Shown: positions 25,815 through 37,199 of the stretch, piece by piece
Numbering within the stretch: position 1 is the first letter of the stretch
How the letters are laid out: every line of letters begins with the position of its first letter
Source of the DNA: Tricholomella constricta
Taxonomy: Eukaryota; Basidiomycota; Agaricomycetes; Agaricales; Lyophyllaceae
Length of the DNA stretch: 64,000 bases
Assembly: GCA_013368375.1 (NCBI GenBank)
Contig: JAACJP010000006.1
Location: forward strand, 1,240,001 to 1,304,000
Direction of reading: 5' to 3'
Made by a program: the position numbers and the translations under genes
Notes under the pieces: model-generated
What the model saw: only the letters and a program-made list of their open reading frames with translations
What the model was told of the DNA's origin: nothing
Database searches by the model: none

Positions 25815-26065
25815 TTAGATCTAGTTCCTCCATTTGCTACAAACTAAAAATATACAACAGAGGGTCGACACACATAAAAAAACGTGCGATCCTGTTCACC
25901 TCTGCTAACCTTATCCGCCACAAAATCCGCACAGTACACTTCATCCGTGAGCCCCAGAATATCTACATCAATCTAGTACATCTTCAAATCCCAATCAACT
26001 CCACCAGCTCATTAATACCCAATCTCGCTACCATACAAAAAAAGCAGATATCCAAACATCTTGAC
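25815..26065 (-). pseudogene. Relic of the Notchless (NLE1) 3' end
   Basis: This stretch resembles the 3' end of the intact Notchless gene (28210-28490) by direct nucleotide comparison. The best shared run is a ccgccacaaaatcc(g/a)cac block followed by agtacacttcatccgt against aatacacctcatccgt, then tcttcaaatccca and a caaaaaa(g)cagatatcc block. The similarity spans the last coding segment and extends past the gene's stop, but the relic carries indels and no longer encodes the WD repeat. It lies on the same strand, just downstream of the F-box gene. Confidence 0.7.
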
Positions 26066-26188
26066 GATTGTGAAACACAAAGGGCAAAGGTTAGTCATTG
26101 AGGAATCAACCCTGTCGCCAACCGTCTCAGTATGACTCTATTATAAAGGGAACAGCGGTCCAAGTTAGCAACTAGACCAACAATACAA

Positions 26189-27889
26189 TTAAAACACCTC
26201 ACATGCTGAATGCGCGATCACAGGCGCCCTCGAGCGCATTCTATGATCTTCAATCGTCACCTGGCAAAGCCTCACCGCAGCCGCAACAGCATCCCAGTCA
26301 CCCAAGAACCCAGACGCGGGGGGCTCCTCCTCATCCTCATCCTCCTCCTCTTCCCTTTCAGCCCCATCCACCTCTTGAAGATAGGGAAAAAGGGCCACCA
26401 AATGTCTCGCGATCAGGAAATAATTACTGTCCGACATGGGAGTGGTGATATAAAGTCTCTGAAGACCGTGTTTCAAGATCATCCGGGGTGAGGTATGCAG
26501 GTTTCCAGAATTGAGATATATACGTAGAGAAAGATGTCGGAGGTCGGGACAGAGGTTGGCAAATGCTTCCAGAGACTTGTACGTCGCCCGAGGCTCGTGT
26601 TCGTATTTACGGAAGTTGATGAGAAGCGTTTGTAGTTTTGGCCAAGATTCCGCAATTTTTAGAAAGTAGCTGTCGGTGAATTCAAAAGTGGCTTCGGATG
26701 TGAATTTGAAGTATTTCAACTGTGCGATGCCGAGTAGGGGGTCGAAGTTCGAGGAATGTACCAGGGCCTCATCGTCTCCGCTATCCCGCTCTTGGTCCAC
26801 GAGTTCAAGGGATTGGAGGGAGGCCACCCATTTAGAAATCGGCTTGAGGCGGTGTTGCCATAGATCATCCCAGGAGGAGCCTTTTGGCAGTTTCGACCAA
26901 TGATAAGTAATCGCCAACGATACAAGCGGTGCGTTGCAAAGACATTGGAGCGTATCTTGGATTGACTGGTCGTCACCCGATATGACCAATGTTTGTAAAG
27001 CCGGCATCAAGATGCGGTCAGCAGGCGTCAATTTAGGGAATCTCGGTAGACAGATGTGCAATTCCAAGAGATGGCGAAAGCCCGCCACGGCTTTCAGGTA
27101 GGGAAGTCCTGTGATGGCCTGATCACCCGTGTTTAAATGAGTAAGGTGATTGAATTTCGCAAGGATGGCTAGGGAGGAAGGCAAGAACGTGGTCCATGAA
27201 GCAATATGCTGCACCCCCGGAGCTTTTTCCAACAGAGCGTGCAGAAAAGCTGCTTCTCCTCGTTGGCCCGATCTCCCGTTGATGGTGACGCGTCGGAGGT
27301 GGTCAGTAACGAAGAGGAATATCTCTGCTGATATGGGATATGTGAGGGTGTGAAGCAAAGGCAAGAGAGGTTTCTCCTTGAGGAGCTGTGCGAGCTGGAC
27401 GAACACGAAGTCATCGATCTTTCTAGCTCCGGCGTCTGCGGATACGACGAGGCATCGTATACGCCGCGCATAAAGTTCGACTCTCTTCCAGGAACCAGCT
27501 ATCTTGCTGACGAAAGTCTGGTGAACGTGGATGGATTGATTAGCTATGGGGCCAGAGATGGTTAATTTAATACGGACATAACTGCCATCTCTCTTCTTGA
27601 ATGAGGTCACAAGGGACAGTAACGGCACGATCGAGGTCTGGACCTTCCACAGAATTTCCAGGGCAATATCCGCGAAGGCTTTGCAGCACCTTGCAAGCTT
27701 TGCCAGAGCATCTCGGTTCCCAGGATTAAAGTACACTTCACCGTCCCATTGACATGCTGCCGACGAGCCTGAGAGCGTCACTGCTGTAAAGTGGAGACCA
27801 GGATCTTCACTAGGACCAAATTCCAGGAATATGTAGTGTAGAATCTCAGGAACTGCAAGCGCGCGATGCGAAGCTAACACTGGCACCAT
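26189..27889 (-). CDS. F-box / leucine-rich-repeat-like protein
   Basis: This is a single uninterrupted frame of about 566 residues. The ATG at 27889 is preferred over the upstream non-ATG codon. The N-terminus (ALAVPEILHYIFLEFG) has the F-box-like pattern of a Pro-Glu-Ile-Leu start with an Ile/Phe core, and RDALAKLARCCKAFADIALE resembles the basidiomycete F-box extension with LWKV. The remainder contains irregular leucine-rich strands such as LLELHICLPRFPKL, LQTLVISGDDQSIQ and LRHLSLRIYLNSGNL, typical of fungal F-box/LRR proteins. An acidic run of Glu/Asp lies about 45 residues before the C-terminus. Such proteins usually act as SCF ubiquitin-ligase substrate adaptors; no substrate can be inferred. 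Confidence 0.75.
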   Translation of the reverse strand: MVPVLASHRALAVPEILHYIFLEFGPSEDPGLHFTAVTLSGSSAACQWDGEVYFNPGNRDALAKLARCCKAFADIALEILWKVQTSIVPLLSLVTSFKKRDGSYVRIKLTISGPIANQSIHVHQTFVSKIAGSWKRVELYARRIRCLVVSADAGARKIDDFVFVQLAQLLKEKPLLPLLHTLTYPISAEIFLFVTDHLRRVTINGRSGQRGEAAFLHALLEKAPGVQHIASWTTFLPSSLAILAKFNHLTHLNTGDQAITGLPYLKAVAGFRHLLELHICLPRFPKLTPADRILMPALQTLVISGDDQSIQDTLQCLCNAPLVSLAITYHWSKLPKGSSWDDLWQHRLKPISKWVASLQSLELVDQERDSGDDEALVHSSNFDPLLGIAQLKYFKFTSEATFEFTDSYFLKIAESWPKLQTLLINFRKYEHEPRATYKSLEAFANLCPDLRHLSLRIYLNSGNLHTSPRMILKHGLQRLYITTPMSDSNYFLIARHLVALFPYLQEVDGAEREEEEDEDEEEPPASGFLGDWDAVAAAVRLCQVTIEDHRMRSRAPVIAHSACEVF

Positions 27890-28294
27890 CGATAACACCA
27901 GAGGTCGAAGGTGCGAGTGTGATAAGGTCTAACCGCTCTATCTCCGTAACTGCAATTTATGTAATCTGACTGGTCCATCCAAGTTATCCTCTGACATATG
28001 TGATTGACTGATCCTCATAACCGCAACAGGAAATCGAAACTCGGCAGTCAATGTCCCGACGATGCAGAATCCGAGGCGTCTACACTTACAGTGCAGGCAT
28101 TGGAGCTGGGGTGATTGAAGTGCATGAACTTTCTCTGAATTTACCATAGACTATGCCTATTGCATCATCCAGAAGCTAGTTCACACACAATAACAGATAT
28201 GTCGAATCTTCACGATGTGTCTAATTCTTCCATCTGTGACCGAACGACCCAGAGCCAAGTCAGTGACGAAACCAGTATACGAAAAATGAAAGCC
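27890..28294. other. Intergenic region, F-box promoter and NLE1 3' flank
   Basis: No gene is seen. Part of the NLE1-proximal side (about 28210-28294) is the counterpart of the relic at 25815-25884. Confidence 0.4.
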
Positions 28295-30167
28295 TCACAT
28301 CTTGACGGTGCGATCCCGCCCACCGCTAACCACCTTGTCCGCCACAAAATCCACACAATACACCTCATCCGTATGCCCCGGAAGATCCGTCTTGATCTTG
28401 TAAGTCTTCAAATCCCAAATCTACCGCACCCCACCAGTCAGCGCATGTGCGCCCAATTCCCCCTCCTTCCACAAAAAAGCAAATATCCACGCACCTTGAG
28501 CGTACTGTCCTTACTCGCACTAACCAGCATCCGCCCATCCGCACTCCACGCGAGACGGTACACCGCACCCACATGGCCCCTCAGCGTCGCGACAAACTTG
28601 CCCGTGCGGCCCTCCCACACGCGCACGCTCCCGTCCCACCCGGCCGATGCCGCCCACCGCCCGTCCGGCGAAAACGCGACGTGCGAGACCTGCCGCTGGT
28701 GCCCCGTGAGCCGCGCGACGGGCTTCTGCGACGAGGATGTGCCGAAGGGCGACCACAGGAAGAGCGTGTGGTCATCTGAGCCTGAAATTAGGAGCTCCGG
28801 CGTCGTGCGCAGGAGCGTGTCGTACCGCGCTTTCGCGAGCTGCTGGGCTGGGGGCTATGTTAATAAGGAAGGGAGAAGGTGAGGGCGAGGTTAGAACGAA
28901 CCGTGTTCGTCGGACGTCGGCTTCTTGCCGGTGTGGTCGAATGGGCCTGTACGCAGGACGAAGTCGGTGTTGAGCGCTAGTGTCGTTACCCAATGTGCGT
29001 GGTCTTTTAGTGTATGTAGAGGTCGACCCTGGGTACGAAGCATCAATATCAACAAGCAGGTTGTGAAAATAGTGCATACAGTTTCTGCGTCCCATATCCG
29101 CACGGTCCGATCGCTGCTAGCGGTATACAACACGCCCTTCGGGCCGCCAGCGCCACCCCATTTGACAACATTGACGCTGGCGGCATGTCCACCTAGCGTG
29201 AACTCTGTTCTCCGCGTCCCGGTGGACCATACACGGACCGTGCCGTCTTTTGAGGAGGATGCAACACGTGGGGACGTAGGATTTCTGCAAAGTCTTTAGT
29301 TGGAGGAAGGACTATGATGTAAAATGCACATACATATGTATAGGTTCCCAAGAAAGTGATGTGATCCATTTTGTGTGACCCTTCATGGCCTCGCCGATGG
29401 GTTTACCGGTTTTTGGATCCCAAAGTCTAACATGTCCGTCATGGCCCCCAGTGGCCAGTTTGCGCTCCATGGCCTCCCATTCTACACATAGCACCCAGCC
29501 TACGTGTCCAGTAAGGACATGGGATGGTGTTTCTGTGTTGAGATCCCAAAGTCGAGCGGCAGTGTCTCCGGAGCCCGTGGCTAGTAAATTACCTGTCGGC
29601 GAGAATGATGCACAGAGAATGGGAGATGTATGGCCTTGATATGATGCTCGTTATATGCTTTCTGCAAGTATGCAAGCGATTGACTCACCAGATAGCGTCG
29701 AGGAGCATCGTGTCGCGGGCCGTACGCGAAAAACGCTCTGTGGTGAACAATACACGACGAAAACATCTTCTGGGCTAAATGCATCGGAGGAATGATTCAA
29801 AACATCGGCTTCCAGTGATTTTTGAATGACGATTCGCGTCGGGGCGCCTGGTTTTATGTCCGGACCCTCAGGAAGTGCCACATGGAACGAAAACGGCACA
29901 GGATCTTCATCCTAGATGGGTTTTGTCAATTCTGAGCAAATGATACCGTACATTACTCACCTCAGTAGACAGCTTATTCAAAAGCACTTCCAGCCCCTCC
30001 CGTGTGGTATTTGCAGGTAAATTGACTGCTGGTGCAAGTGATCGGCCATCCTCCTCAGATACGAACTGCACAATGATATTGGGCGTGGGTTTTGGTGGTT
30101 CCAGCTCTGGCTCTGGCACGCCGTGGTACACTTTTAGTCGTTTTGGGGGCGGTAGTCTGGTAGCCAT
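28295..30167 (-). CDS. NLE1: Notchless homologue, WD40 ribosome-assembly factor (Nle1/Rsa4)
   Basis: This nucleolar factor binds pre-60S particles and is a substrate of the AAA ATPase Rea1/Midasin during large-subunit maturation. ATG 30167 starts MATRLPPPKRLKVYHG. The NLE domain follows (NIIVQFVSEEDGRSL, TTREGLEVLLNKLS, EDVFVVYCSPQSVFRVRP). After that come WD repeats ending in WD or variant dipeptides: ILCASFSPTGNLLATGSGD, GWVLCVEWEAMERKLATGGH with HVRLWDPKTGKPIG, SSKDGTVRVWS, VLYTASSDRTVRIWDAETG, ELLISGSDDHTLFLWSPFG, GWDGSVRVWEGRTGKFVATL, SASKDSTLKVWDLKTYKIK, and finally KVVSGGRDRTVKM at the stop 28295-28297. Several short introns interrupt the repeats. It is divergent from pirin with about 430 bp between starts. 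Confidence 0.93.
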
Positions 30168-30432
30168 GATTAACGAGCTCGGCCTTGTCAAAGCAATGAC
30201 CGTTCGAGCTCATCGCGATTTGATAAAAAAAATAGCGTAAAGCAGTGCACGTGCTCGGTGTTTGTCATATCCCCGTGGGTTCAACAACTCCGAAAATGGC
30301 AAAACCGATCATCATGCTGACACCCATCTGGCCGAATTCTTACCGAGAAACCTATATGAACACGATGATTCGCCTGTCTCAGTCATGCAGCCCAGGTCCT
30401 TTCTTCTTCTGCACATCGCCCTCCTCCCTCTC

Positions 30433-30439
30433 TATATAA
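30433..30439 (+). promoter_or_regulatory. TATA box, pirin promoter
   Basis: CTCTCTATATAACC around 30430-30441 lies about 165 bp upstream of ATG 30598. Its position inside the longer open frame favours the 30598 start over the in-frame ATG at 30385. Confidence 0.5.
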
Positions 30440-30597
30440 CCCTCGCAGTTTATCTCAACTTGGTTCCTCAATCAGCGGTTTCAAACCTGTCCTCATTACT
30501 TCGACTTGCAAAGGCCAATCTACTTAAACGGCGCCTAGCTGCCTCCGTGTCATCTGCACCACTCTTCTCGACGTCGACATCTACCGAAACAGCAGAC

Positions 30598-31513
30598 ATG
30601 GCTTCCTTGAAGTTCATTCCACGCCCCAGTGAGGAGCGGGGTAATGCCGACCACGGCTGGCTCAAGACATTCCACACCTTTTCATTCGCGATGTACGCTG
30701 TCATGTTGATTGTCATCGCTTCATCGCTTACTTACCCCGTCCTTGCTCCAGGTATCAGGACCACAAGCACGAACAGTACGGACCGTTGCGGGTGATCAAC
30801 GAAGATCGTGTTGCTCCGCGCACAGGCTTCGGGACCCACTCTCACCGCGAATTCGAGATCTTCTCCTACGTCGTCGCTGGTGCACTAGAACAGTACGTCT
30901 GCAGACACTCAGAACCCTCTACCGTAGCTGATACATTCTTATCACCTGCAGCAAAGACTCCATGGGTAACACCGAGGTGCTCAAACGTGGCTCGCTGCAG
31001 CTCACGTCCGCAGGCACCGGCATCTCCCACTCCGAAAAGGCGCACGGCTCCGCCCAAGTGCACTTCCTCCAAATCTGGTCTCTCCCGCACACATCGCGGC
31101 TGCAGCCCAAGTACTTCACGCGCAACTTCACCGATGCGGAGAAGCTGAACAAGTGGGTGCGCGTGGTGGCGCCTGTTGGGAGTGCGGGCGTCTCGGACGC
31201 GAGGGAAGCCGCAGGTCCTGCACCCGTGCAGAGTGCGCTGACGCTGTATGCGACGCTTGCGGAGAAGGGGCAGAAGCTGGAGCAGCCGTTGACAGGCAAG
31301 AAGGGGTACGTGCATGTTGTGCAGACGAGCGGATTCAATATGGGGAAGGCGACCGGCGCGACGGTGAGGGTTTCGGGTGCACGCAGCTCTGAGGAGTTGG
31401 TGCTGAAGGAGGGAGATGGCGCGTATATCTCGCTTGCGAATGGGGGAACGACGTTCGTACTCGAGAATATCGGTGACAAGACCGCGGAGGTTTTGTTGTT
31501 TGATCTGGAGTAA
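30598..31513 (+). CDS. Pirin-family bicupin protein
   Basis: Pirins are metal-binding cupins; the human protein is a nuclear cofactor and some members oxidise quercetin. Exon 1 reads MASLKFIPRPSEERGNADHG and WLKTFHTFSFAM. It is spliced to YQDHKHEQYGPLRVINEDRV with the first metal-ligand pair in GFGTHSHREFEIFSY. A second intron leads to KDSMGNTEVLKRGSLQLTSA and GTGISHSEKAHGS, which supplies the further His and Glu ligands. The C-terminal cupin has ALTLYATLAEKGQKLEQPL and GYVHVVQTSGF, and the gene ends at TAA 31511-31513. The protein is about 263 residues, close to family length. The frame is open upstream to ATG 30385, which would add about 71 hydrophobic and basic residues resembling a targeting segment. 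That alternative cannot be excluded. Confidence 0.92.
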
Positions 31514-32020
31514 GATGCATATGGCGTCTGTCTTCTTTTTTTTTTTTTTCCTTTCACCATTATGCGGTCGTACTGTAACTGTACTATATTTATTGTTACC
31601 CTGCTGATATCGAGCTTTGAGACTAGTCCCTGAAGGATATATAGCCTGCTGTACGTGACTAGTGAATAGTGATCCCTAATATCTATCCCTGGACCCCGTA
31701 TTCCATCAGAGGTCTGCAGTCTCGTTACCAGATCGCAAGATTCCAATACCAATCGTGCGGGTAATCCATCCATCCATCCAATCGCTTGTACGACCACTTA
31801 AAATTAGATCCCACAAACCGAATATAACCATTCTATTTATAGTTTTCTATATTTATCTACAGGACCAACCAAGCACTGACTCGCACCCCAGAGAAAAAAC
31901 CAGTGTCACCACGAGGTGTTGTTACAACAAAGAATCGGCTGCATGCAGCACTCTCCCCCTATGGTTATGATCCGGCATTGGAAGCCACCCTCGTACTCAA
32001 CGGTGGTTCAACGTTTAACC

Positions 32021-32156
32021 CCAATACTTCAGTTCTGTTCATACATGGCTCGGCGGGCGGAGCATAAGTCGCGATCAACGGCGAATCAATCCCAATACTT
32101 CAGTTCTGCTCATACTGATACATAGCTCGGCGGGCGGGCGGAGCATCAGTCGCGAT
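32021..32156. repeat. Two-copy direct repeat
   Basis: Unit 1 (32021-32075) and unit 2 (32092-32156) both begin ccaatacttcagttctg and end agtcgcgat, sharing a ggctcggcgggcgg-type core. Unit 2 has small insertions. Confidence 0.8.
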
Positions 32157-32308
32157 GTATGTGTAAGTAAAAATATATATGTATGCAACCCAGATAACCC
32201 AAGAACAACTGTAAAAAATCTATATGTAGAGCAGAGACAAGACGCGATATACGATGTACGATGTATAAGTATGTGTGGGGCAGGGGCGGGCGGAGACGGT
32301 GCAACTAG

Positions 32309-32370
32309 AGGGGGGGGAGGGGTTGTGGGTTGTGGGTTGGGTGGGTTGGGGATTGGGGGGGGGGGGGGGG
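32309..32370 (+). repeat. G-rich tract with G16 run
   Basis: Multiple runs of three or more G precede an uninterrupted run of sixteen G at 32355-32370. The spacing of runs fits the simple G-quadruplex pattern. The exact homopolymer length may be a sequencing artefact. Confidence 0.7.
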
Positions 32371-33152
32371 ACTAGAGCAAGGGACGGACATGCATGGCAA
32401 ACGAACAACAGCTAAGTAACAAGTATGGGACAGAGAACGGAAATAACTAGGTAAGTATATGCGTATGTATAGTACTGCATGACACTATCGACAGGTGGAG
32501 AACACGAGAGAGAGGGAGAGGGAGAGGGAGGGAGAGAGGGAGAGAGGGAGAGAGGAAATCTATGTACGATCCAGGATATATATGCATTATGTGTTATATG
32601 CGATCGAATGATGGATGGATGGCATGTGGGGCGGAAGTTGAAGCTTGAGCTTGTGCGCAAGAACGATGGATTGCAGCAGACGGAAAATGTAAATGTCAAT
32701 GCCAATGCAAGTGGATGGAGGTTGCGCATGTGCAAGGAAAGGGAAGATGTATGTAAGAATAAGTGACGCCGATGATGATGCAGATGCCGGAGGGAAGACG
32801 AGCGCAAGGGGAAGGAGGAGGGGAGCAGGTGACCGGAAGGGAAGAGAATTAACGGATAAGCATCCGCGAAGCCAGCATGACGTGCATGTGCATGTGACGA
32901 CGCAGGTGCACCAATGGGCGTCGTTTATCACCGCCATACCACTGCTGGCACGAGATAAACGCGCGACGAAAGGCGACAGAACAAAGACAACTGTGGGCCC
33001 GCAGCTTAACATATAAAGCTTGGACCGGTCTATCTCCACAGAATAGTTGACTGCCTGGGCCCAGCGTGTGCCTTGCTCTGTGAGAAATGTAACGCAGCCT
33101 ATTGCGTTACACTCATTCCTTCCTTTCACCACGACAGCCCCCTGTGAAATGG

Positions 33153-34632
33153 TCATGGGCTCGCGGGCCCCTGGGGTCCCATTTTATGCTGGTAACCCTG
33201 CTGCGGGAGCACCTGGCTCTTGCTGTCACGCTTGAATCGAATAGGGGAGCACAAGGATTTCGTACACCGATTCGGAGGGGAGCACGCGAGGGGTGTGGGA
33301 CACGAGAGTAGGCACGACATTTGTTCACGGTCAATATCAGGCGACAGGCGCGTGGGCGTGCTTGACGCTGGCGGTGATGTACCTGCCCGTCTAGGCGTAG
33401 CCTCTTCTGCTGCTGCGCACCGCGACGAGGAGGCACCAGGTGTTGACACTGCGGAAGCGAAGTCGTCATCGTCATCGAGGTCTATCTCGATGCCGTTCAC
33501 AATCATGACGTTCCGGCGGCGACGTGGTGGGTTGTAGTCGCTCGAGGTGTCGGACCGCTGGGGAGACACGGACGTGTGGCGCTTCTTGCTGCGATCAGGG
33601 AATGCGTGCCAGGCCGTCGACGGGGGCGGAGGCGGCGGAGACGAAGATCGCATGCGGCCGAATTTCAATGCTTCCATGCGGGGAGAGAGGATTGTGGAAG
33701 GGTCAGGGTACGTATAGTGGGAGTAGCCCATGTCGTCATAATTATCCACCCCTTTTCCTCGAAGAGGGGGGAGTTGAAGGAAGGAAGGCTCGGGAGACGC
33801 AGAGGATGCGCGGGATAGAGGGCTGCTATCCAGGGAGGCATTTGTGAGCGATGGCGTCGGAGGGTCAAGAGAGGGGTCTGTGTCTGATTGGATATCCCGG
33901 TCCGGGGATGGGCTGCGTGATGAAGGCAGTGACGTATAGGGTGATGAAGCTCCGGAAGAAGGGGGAGTGTCAAGGAGGGGAAGGAACGAAAACGTTGGTT
34001 TCGGCCGTGGTGGCGCTTGTCGCTTAGGCGCCAGATGGGCGAGATGTGGAGGTACCCATGGTGCAGAGGCTACTGGTTGCGGTTTCGGTGGTGACGCTAA
34101 TGGCGGTGAAAATATCCATGTTGGATTTGACGTTCCTGACGGAGTCGTGGGGGGAGAAATAGCTGGAGAGGTGGTCGTCGACGAGCTTCGCGAAGAACTC
34201 GAGTCTGTTTCGGAAAGTAATGGTAAGAGGCCAATTGGCACATCTTGAAGAAAATGCGAAGCAGGTCTACCCGAGACAGGGTCGGCCAACTGGTTAGCTC
34301 GAGGTAAGGACCGCTGAATCTCTTTCAGCTCAAGCAGATCCCTGTCGAAACGTCAGTCACACGAGCGTCAAAGGCCAAAATGACGAGCTCCGGTCATGGC
34401 TGAAATATGGTGCTTACTGGTAAGTCAGCTTTCGCGCTGGCTCCGTCGGTGTGCGATCCCAGACGTCGGCGAAGTAAACCTCTTCTGTCCCCTCCTCGCC
34501 GAAAGCAACTGTTTTTCGTACAGGGGAGGATTCCGCGCCTGGGCTGGGCAAGGGAGACTTTAAACAGCCTTTCATGGTTGGCACACGACCAGAAGGTTGC
34601 CGTTTGTAACTAACGAGTGCTGGGCGGCTCAT
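33153..34632 (-). CDS. Ser/Pro-rich protein with possible PP1-docking motif
   Basis: This is a two-exon gene. ATG 34632 starts MSRPALVSYKRQPSGRV, followed by MKGCLKSPLPSPG and RKTVAFGEEGTEEVYFADVW. A donor GTAAGC near 34420 pairs with an acceptor near 34342, giving DLLELKEIQRSLPRANQLAD and then a long disordered Ser/Thr/Pro region with poly-Pro (SSSPPPPPPST). Near the C-terminus, RRRRNVMIVNGIEIDLDDDD is a short, well-ordered-looking block that may be a conserved motif. The KTVAF within RKTVAFG fits the [K/R]-x-V-x-F protein phosphatase 1 docking pattern, next to a CLKSP motif. This suggests, but does not show, a PP1 regulatory subunit. Function is otherwise unknown. Confidence 0.7.
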
Positions 34633-37199
34633 GGCTCAGAAAATAAGCCTTTGGGAGGCTGGAATGGAGGAAAGGGTGGTAGGGAGACGATCAGGTGCAC
34701 CATAAACGAGACACCTCTTGCAATGCATAAGAACAGAAACTATAGCTGAACTGAGCCCGATCCCGGTCTATTCCGCGTTTCACCGCCGTCCGGTTGCCGA
34801 TCGTCCTTGGCCCAACATTGTGAGCCCATTTTTGAAGAGAAAAATTCGGAAAAATCTGTAGAGCATTACGTTGTGTTCAGGCATAGTGTGGTGTATTTTT
34901 ATTGGAGAAATACCTGTTGAAACGCTACCATTGAGCCACCCAGGAGCCCGACAAACCCTATCACGTGGTAAGGAAAATGCTTTCTTGGGCCGCCAAGGCG
35001 CCGCCAATGCACCGAAATCGCCTTGCTGACGTCGCCTGGGCGGGACTCCGCGACGCCTCTGAGCTGTCATTTGGAGTCATCTCAGGCGTACAATATCCTT
35101 ACTCGAAAGGTTGCAGGTTAGGTGAGGATAAAAAATCAGAACATCATCATCTGATATACTGAAATGAAAGCTTGAATGTCGTTTGCCAGTCGCAAATCCT
35201 CCGCAGGGCCTTTCACACATAATTATATCGTCCGTCGCGACCTTTCATCCTTGGAAATTAATAAAACGCTGCTGCTGCGGCTTCCCATCAGGACATCTAA
35301 GACCACATGACATCGCGGTCGCCCATTTTGCGCTGCTTGATACCCACAGTGAACCTGCATCTCTCTCACAGGTTCGGTGAAATTATCCAACTTGGACAAA
35401 AATCCTGTCACGTCCTCCTCGACGCTCGAGAAGCGCACTGTTCTATGCAGCCTTCACGTCGCAGATCAAGAATACGGTTTGACAGCCTGGAACCCCAGGA
35501 CCTGCCCAGTTTTCAACTCTGGTCCACGACTTGCTGCTTGAACTTGGCTGGGGCAATGACCTGACTCTGATACGTACACGGTCTTTCCACCATAATATAT
35601 CATTCCCATGCATGGCCGACGAACTGGTATACTGCCGAACATCCTTTGTCCATCTCTTCGGTCTACCGATTGGAAGCCTGCCACTTTTTTTTATAGCAAC
35701 GATGATGTTTTCCCAGGCGCTAAATTTAGCTCTTAAGCGTCCTCCGGTAAGAACTTTGAGATGTATCACAGAATTTCCCTCGTCGCCAGATTCGCAATGG
35801 ACACCACTCTCACACGGCCATATCTTACACGCCGCTCTTACACGTTTGCATTACAAAGGAACTTTTCATCGTTCAAGGCCCTGCGCGCAATCGATTACAT
35901 TTCGGCGAAACTGCGCGGCCTCCCACACGAAGCTGCTCTCTATCGATTACAATCATACTCCGCCGCAACCGCCGTATGGACTGTTTTTCAGCCATATTTT
36001 CCTTCCAAGGTGTTCTGTTGCGAATTTTCTTGGCTGGCCACACGAGCCATAGCATGCCATGTCTATCGACGGTCCGCCGTCGGGGCCCGCCCTTCATTCC
36101 CTCCGCCAATCCGGAATGAACACCTCCCTCCGATGTTTGTCAGCGGTGATAACTGAAACTGATAGTTACCCCCGTGCCATCCGCGCGAAAGCTTTGCTGC
36201 TACAAGCCATAGAGCGAAATACTACGTGGTTTCCGGTCTTCATCGTTTCATGCCAGCGTGCGAGTGCGAGAAACGTCGGGGGTACGACCCACTTGCTCGG
36301 TTCTCCGAATGCCACGCCCATCATCGCACCCAATGTGTCGGAACGTGAACGCGCGGGTCTGCTTCCGTCAATATGTCGGGGAAACTTCCTCTCGCTGGGA
36401 CTATGCGCTACACTCACACTGCATCCCTTGTATCGGGATGCGAATTCTCCTGTGTCTTTCTCGCTGCATCGCACGTCTGTCTGGTTGTAACGTCGGTAGA
36501 CTCTCCCCCCCTCATGGTCTTGCAACTACCATGCCTATCGTGTGTTACATTGTGAACTGTCGGGTATGCGGCGCTACATCGTGTGCATGTGTATTTGTCT
36601 TTAGGTGTACAGGTACGCCTATATTTCAGGGATAATTTACACATGCCGTGGACATCGTGGCCGCCAAGGCGGTCTAATTCCTTCGTCGCTAACACAGGAC
36701 GTAAATCATCTCCTGTGGGGTTGACTGGACTCACCAACCTGATATGAACGGATAACACCTGATCTGGCCCTCGCGGTCCTGGCCCTGTTCTGAGACACCT
36801 GCAAAGCCTTTGATCCCATTGGCAGGCTGTAGAGATCCACCCTTCACAGCTGTCCTACTACCCCTCTCTTTCTTGGATGAAGTCAAAAATTCTGGGTGGC
36901 ACCAACCCGCGTGCAACCGCTTGTCCGTGGTGGGAAATATCAAACAAACTTCTATCGATGATCTTGGCCTTCTATCCATCATGAAATCGAAACAAACGCG
37001 CTGATTTCTTGGCTGACCTCCGTCCGGTCTTTTGCCCTAGTTCTGATATTGCGAACTGACATGACAGCTTGACGGCATCCACCTCCCATTCCGTGTTGTA
37101 TTCGAAGACACACTGGGTGGATGGTTTTCAGAGGCTTCTCTGTTCGTATTACTGTGTTCCTTCTCATTGCACACACAACTCGTGCGACTCAGACTGCTT
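34633..37199. other. Gene-poor region, no supported gene
   Basis: Numerous overlapping open frames of 60-173 codons occur on both strands (the longest at 35531-36052, +). None has a domain, a coherent exon series or a family motif. Confidence 0.4.

Larger units (their letters stand above)
31514..33152. other. Repeat-rich intergenic region
   Basis: There is no supported gene. The stretch contains a 55-65 bp direct duplication (32021-32156), a G-rich tract ending in sixteen consecutive G (32309-32370), a purine GA repeat (about 32502-32556) and CATC/GATG tetranucleotide runs (about 31766-31779 and 32609-32620). Confidence 0.6.

Noticed and set aside
31766..31779. CATC tetranucleotide run as a possible CRISPR or satellite
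   Set aside because: Only three to four short units; ordinary microsatellite in a eukaryotic genome.
30919..31797. Minus-strand open frame of 292 codons
   Set aside because: Antisense to the pirin exon, which has clear cupin motifs on the other strand.
35531..36052. Plus-strand open frame of 173 codons
   Set aside because: Overlaps another open frame on the same strand, and neither shows conserved motifs.
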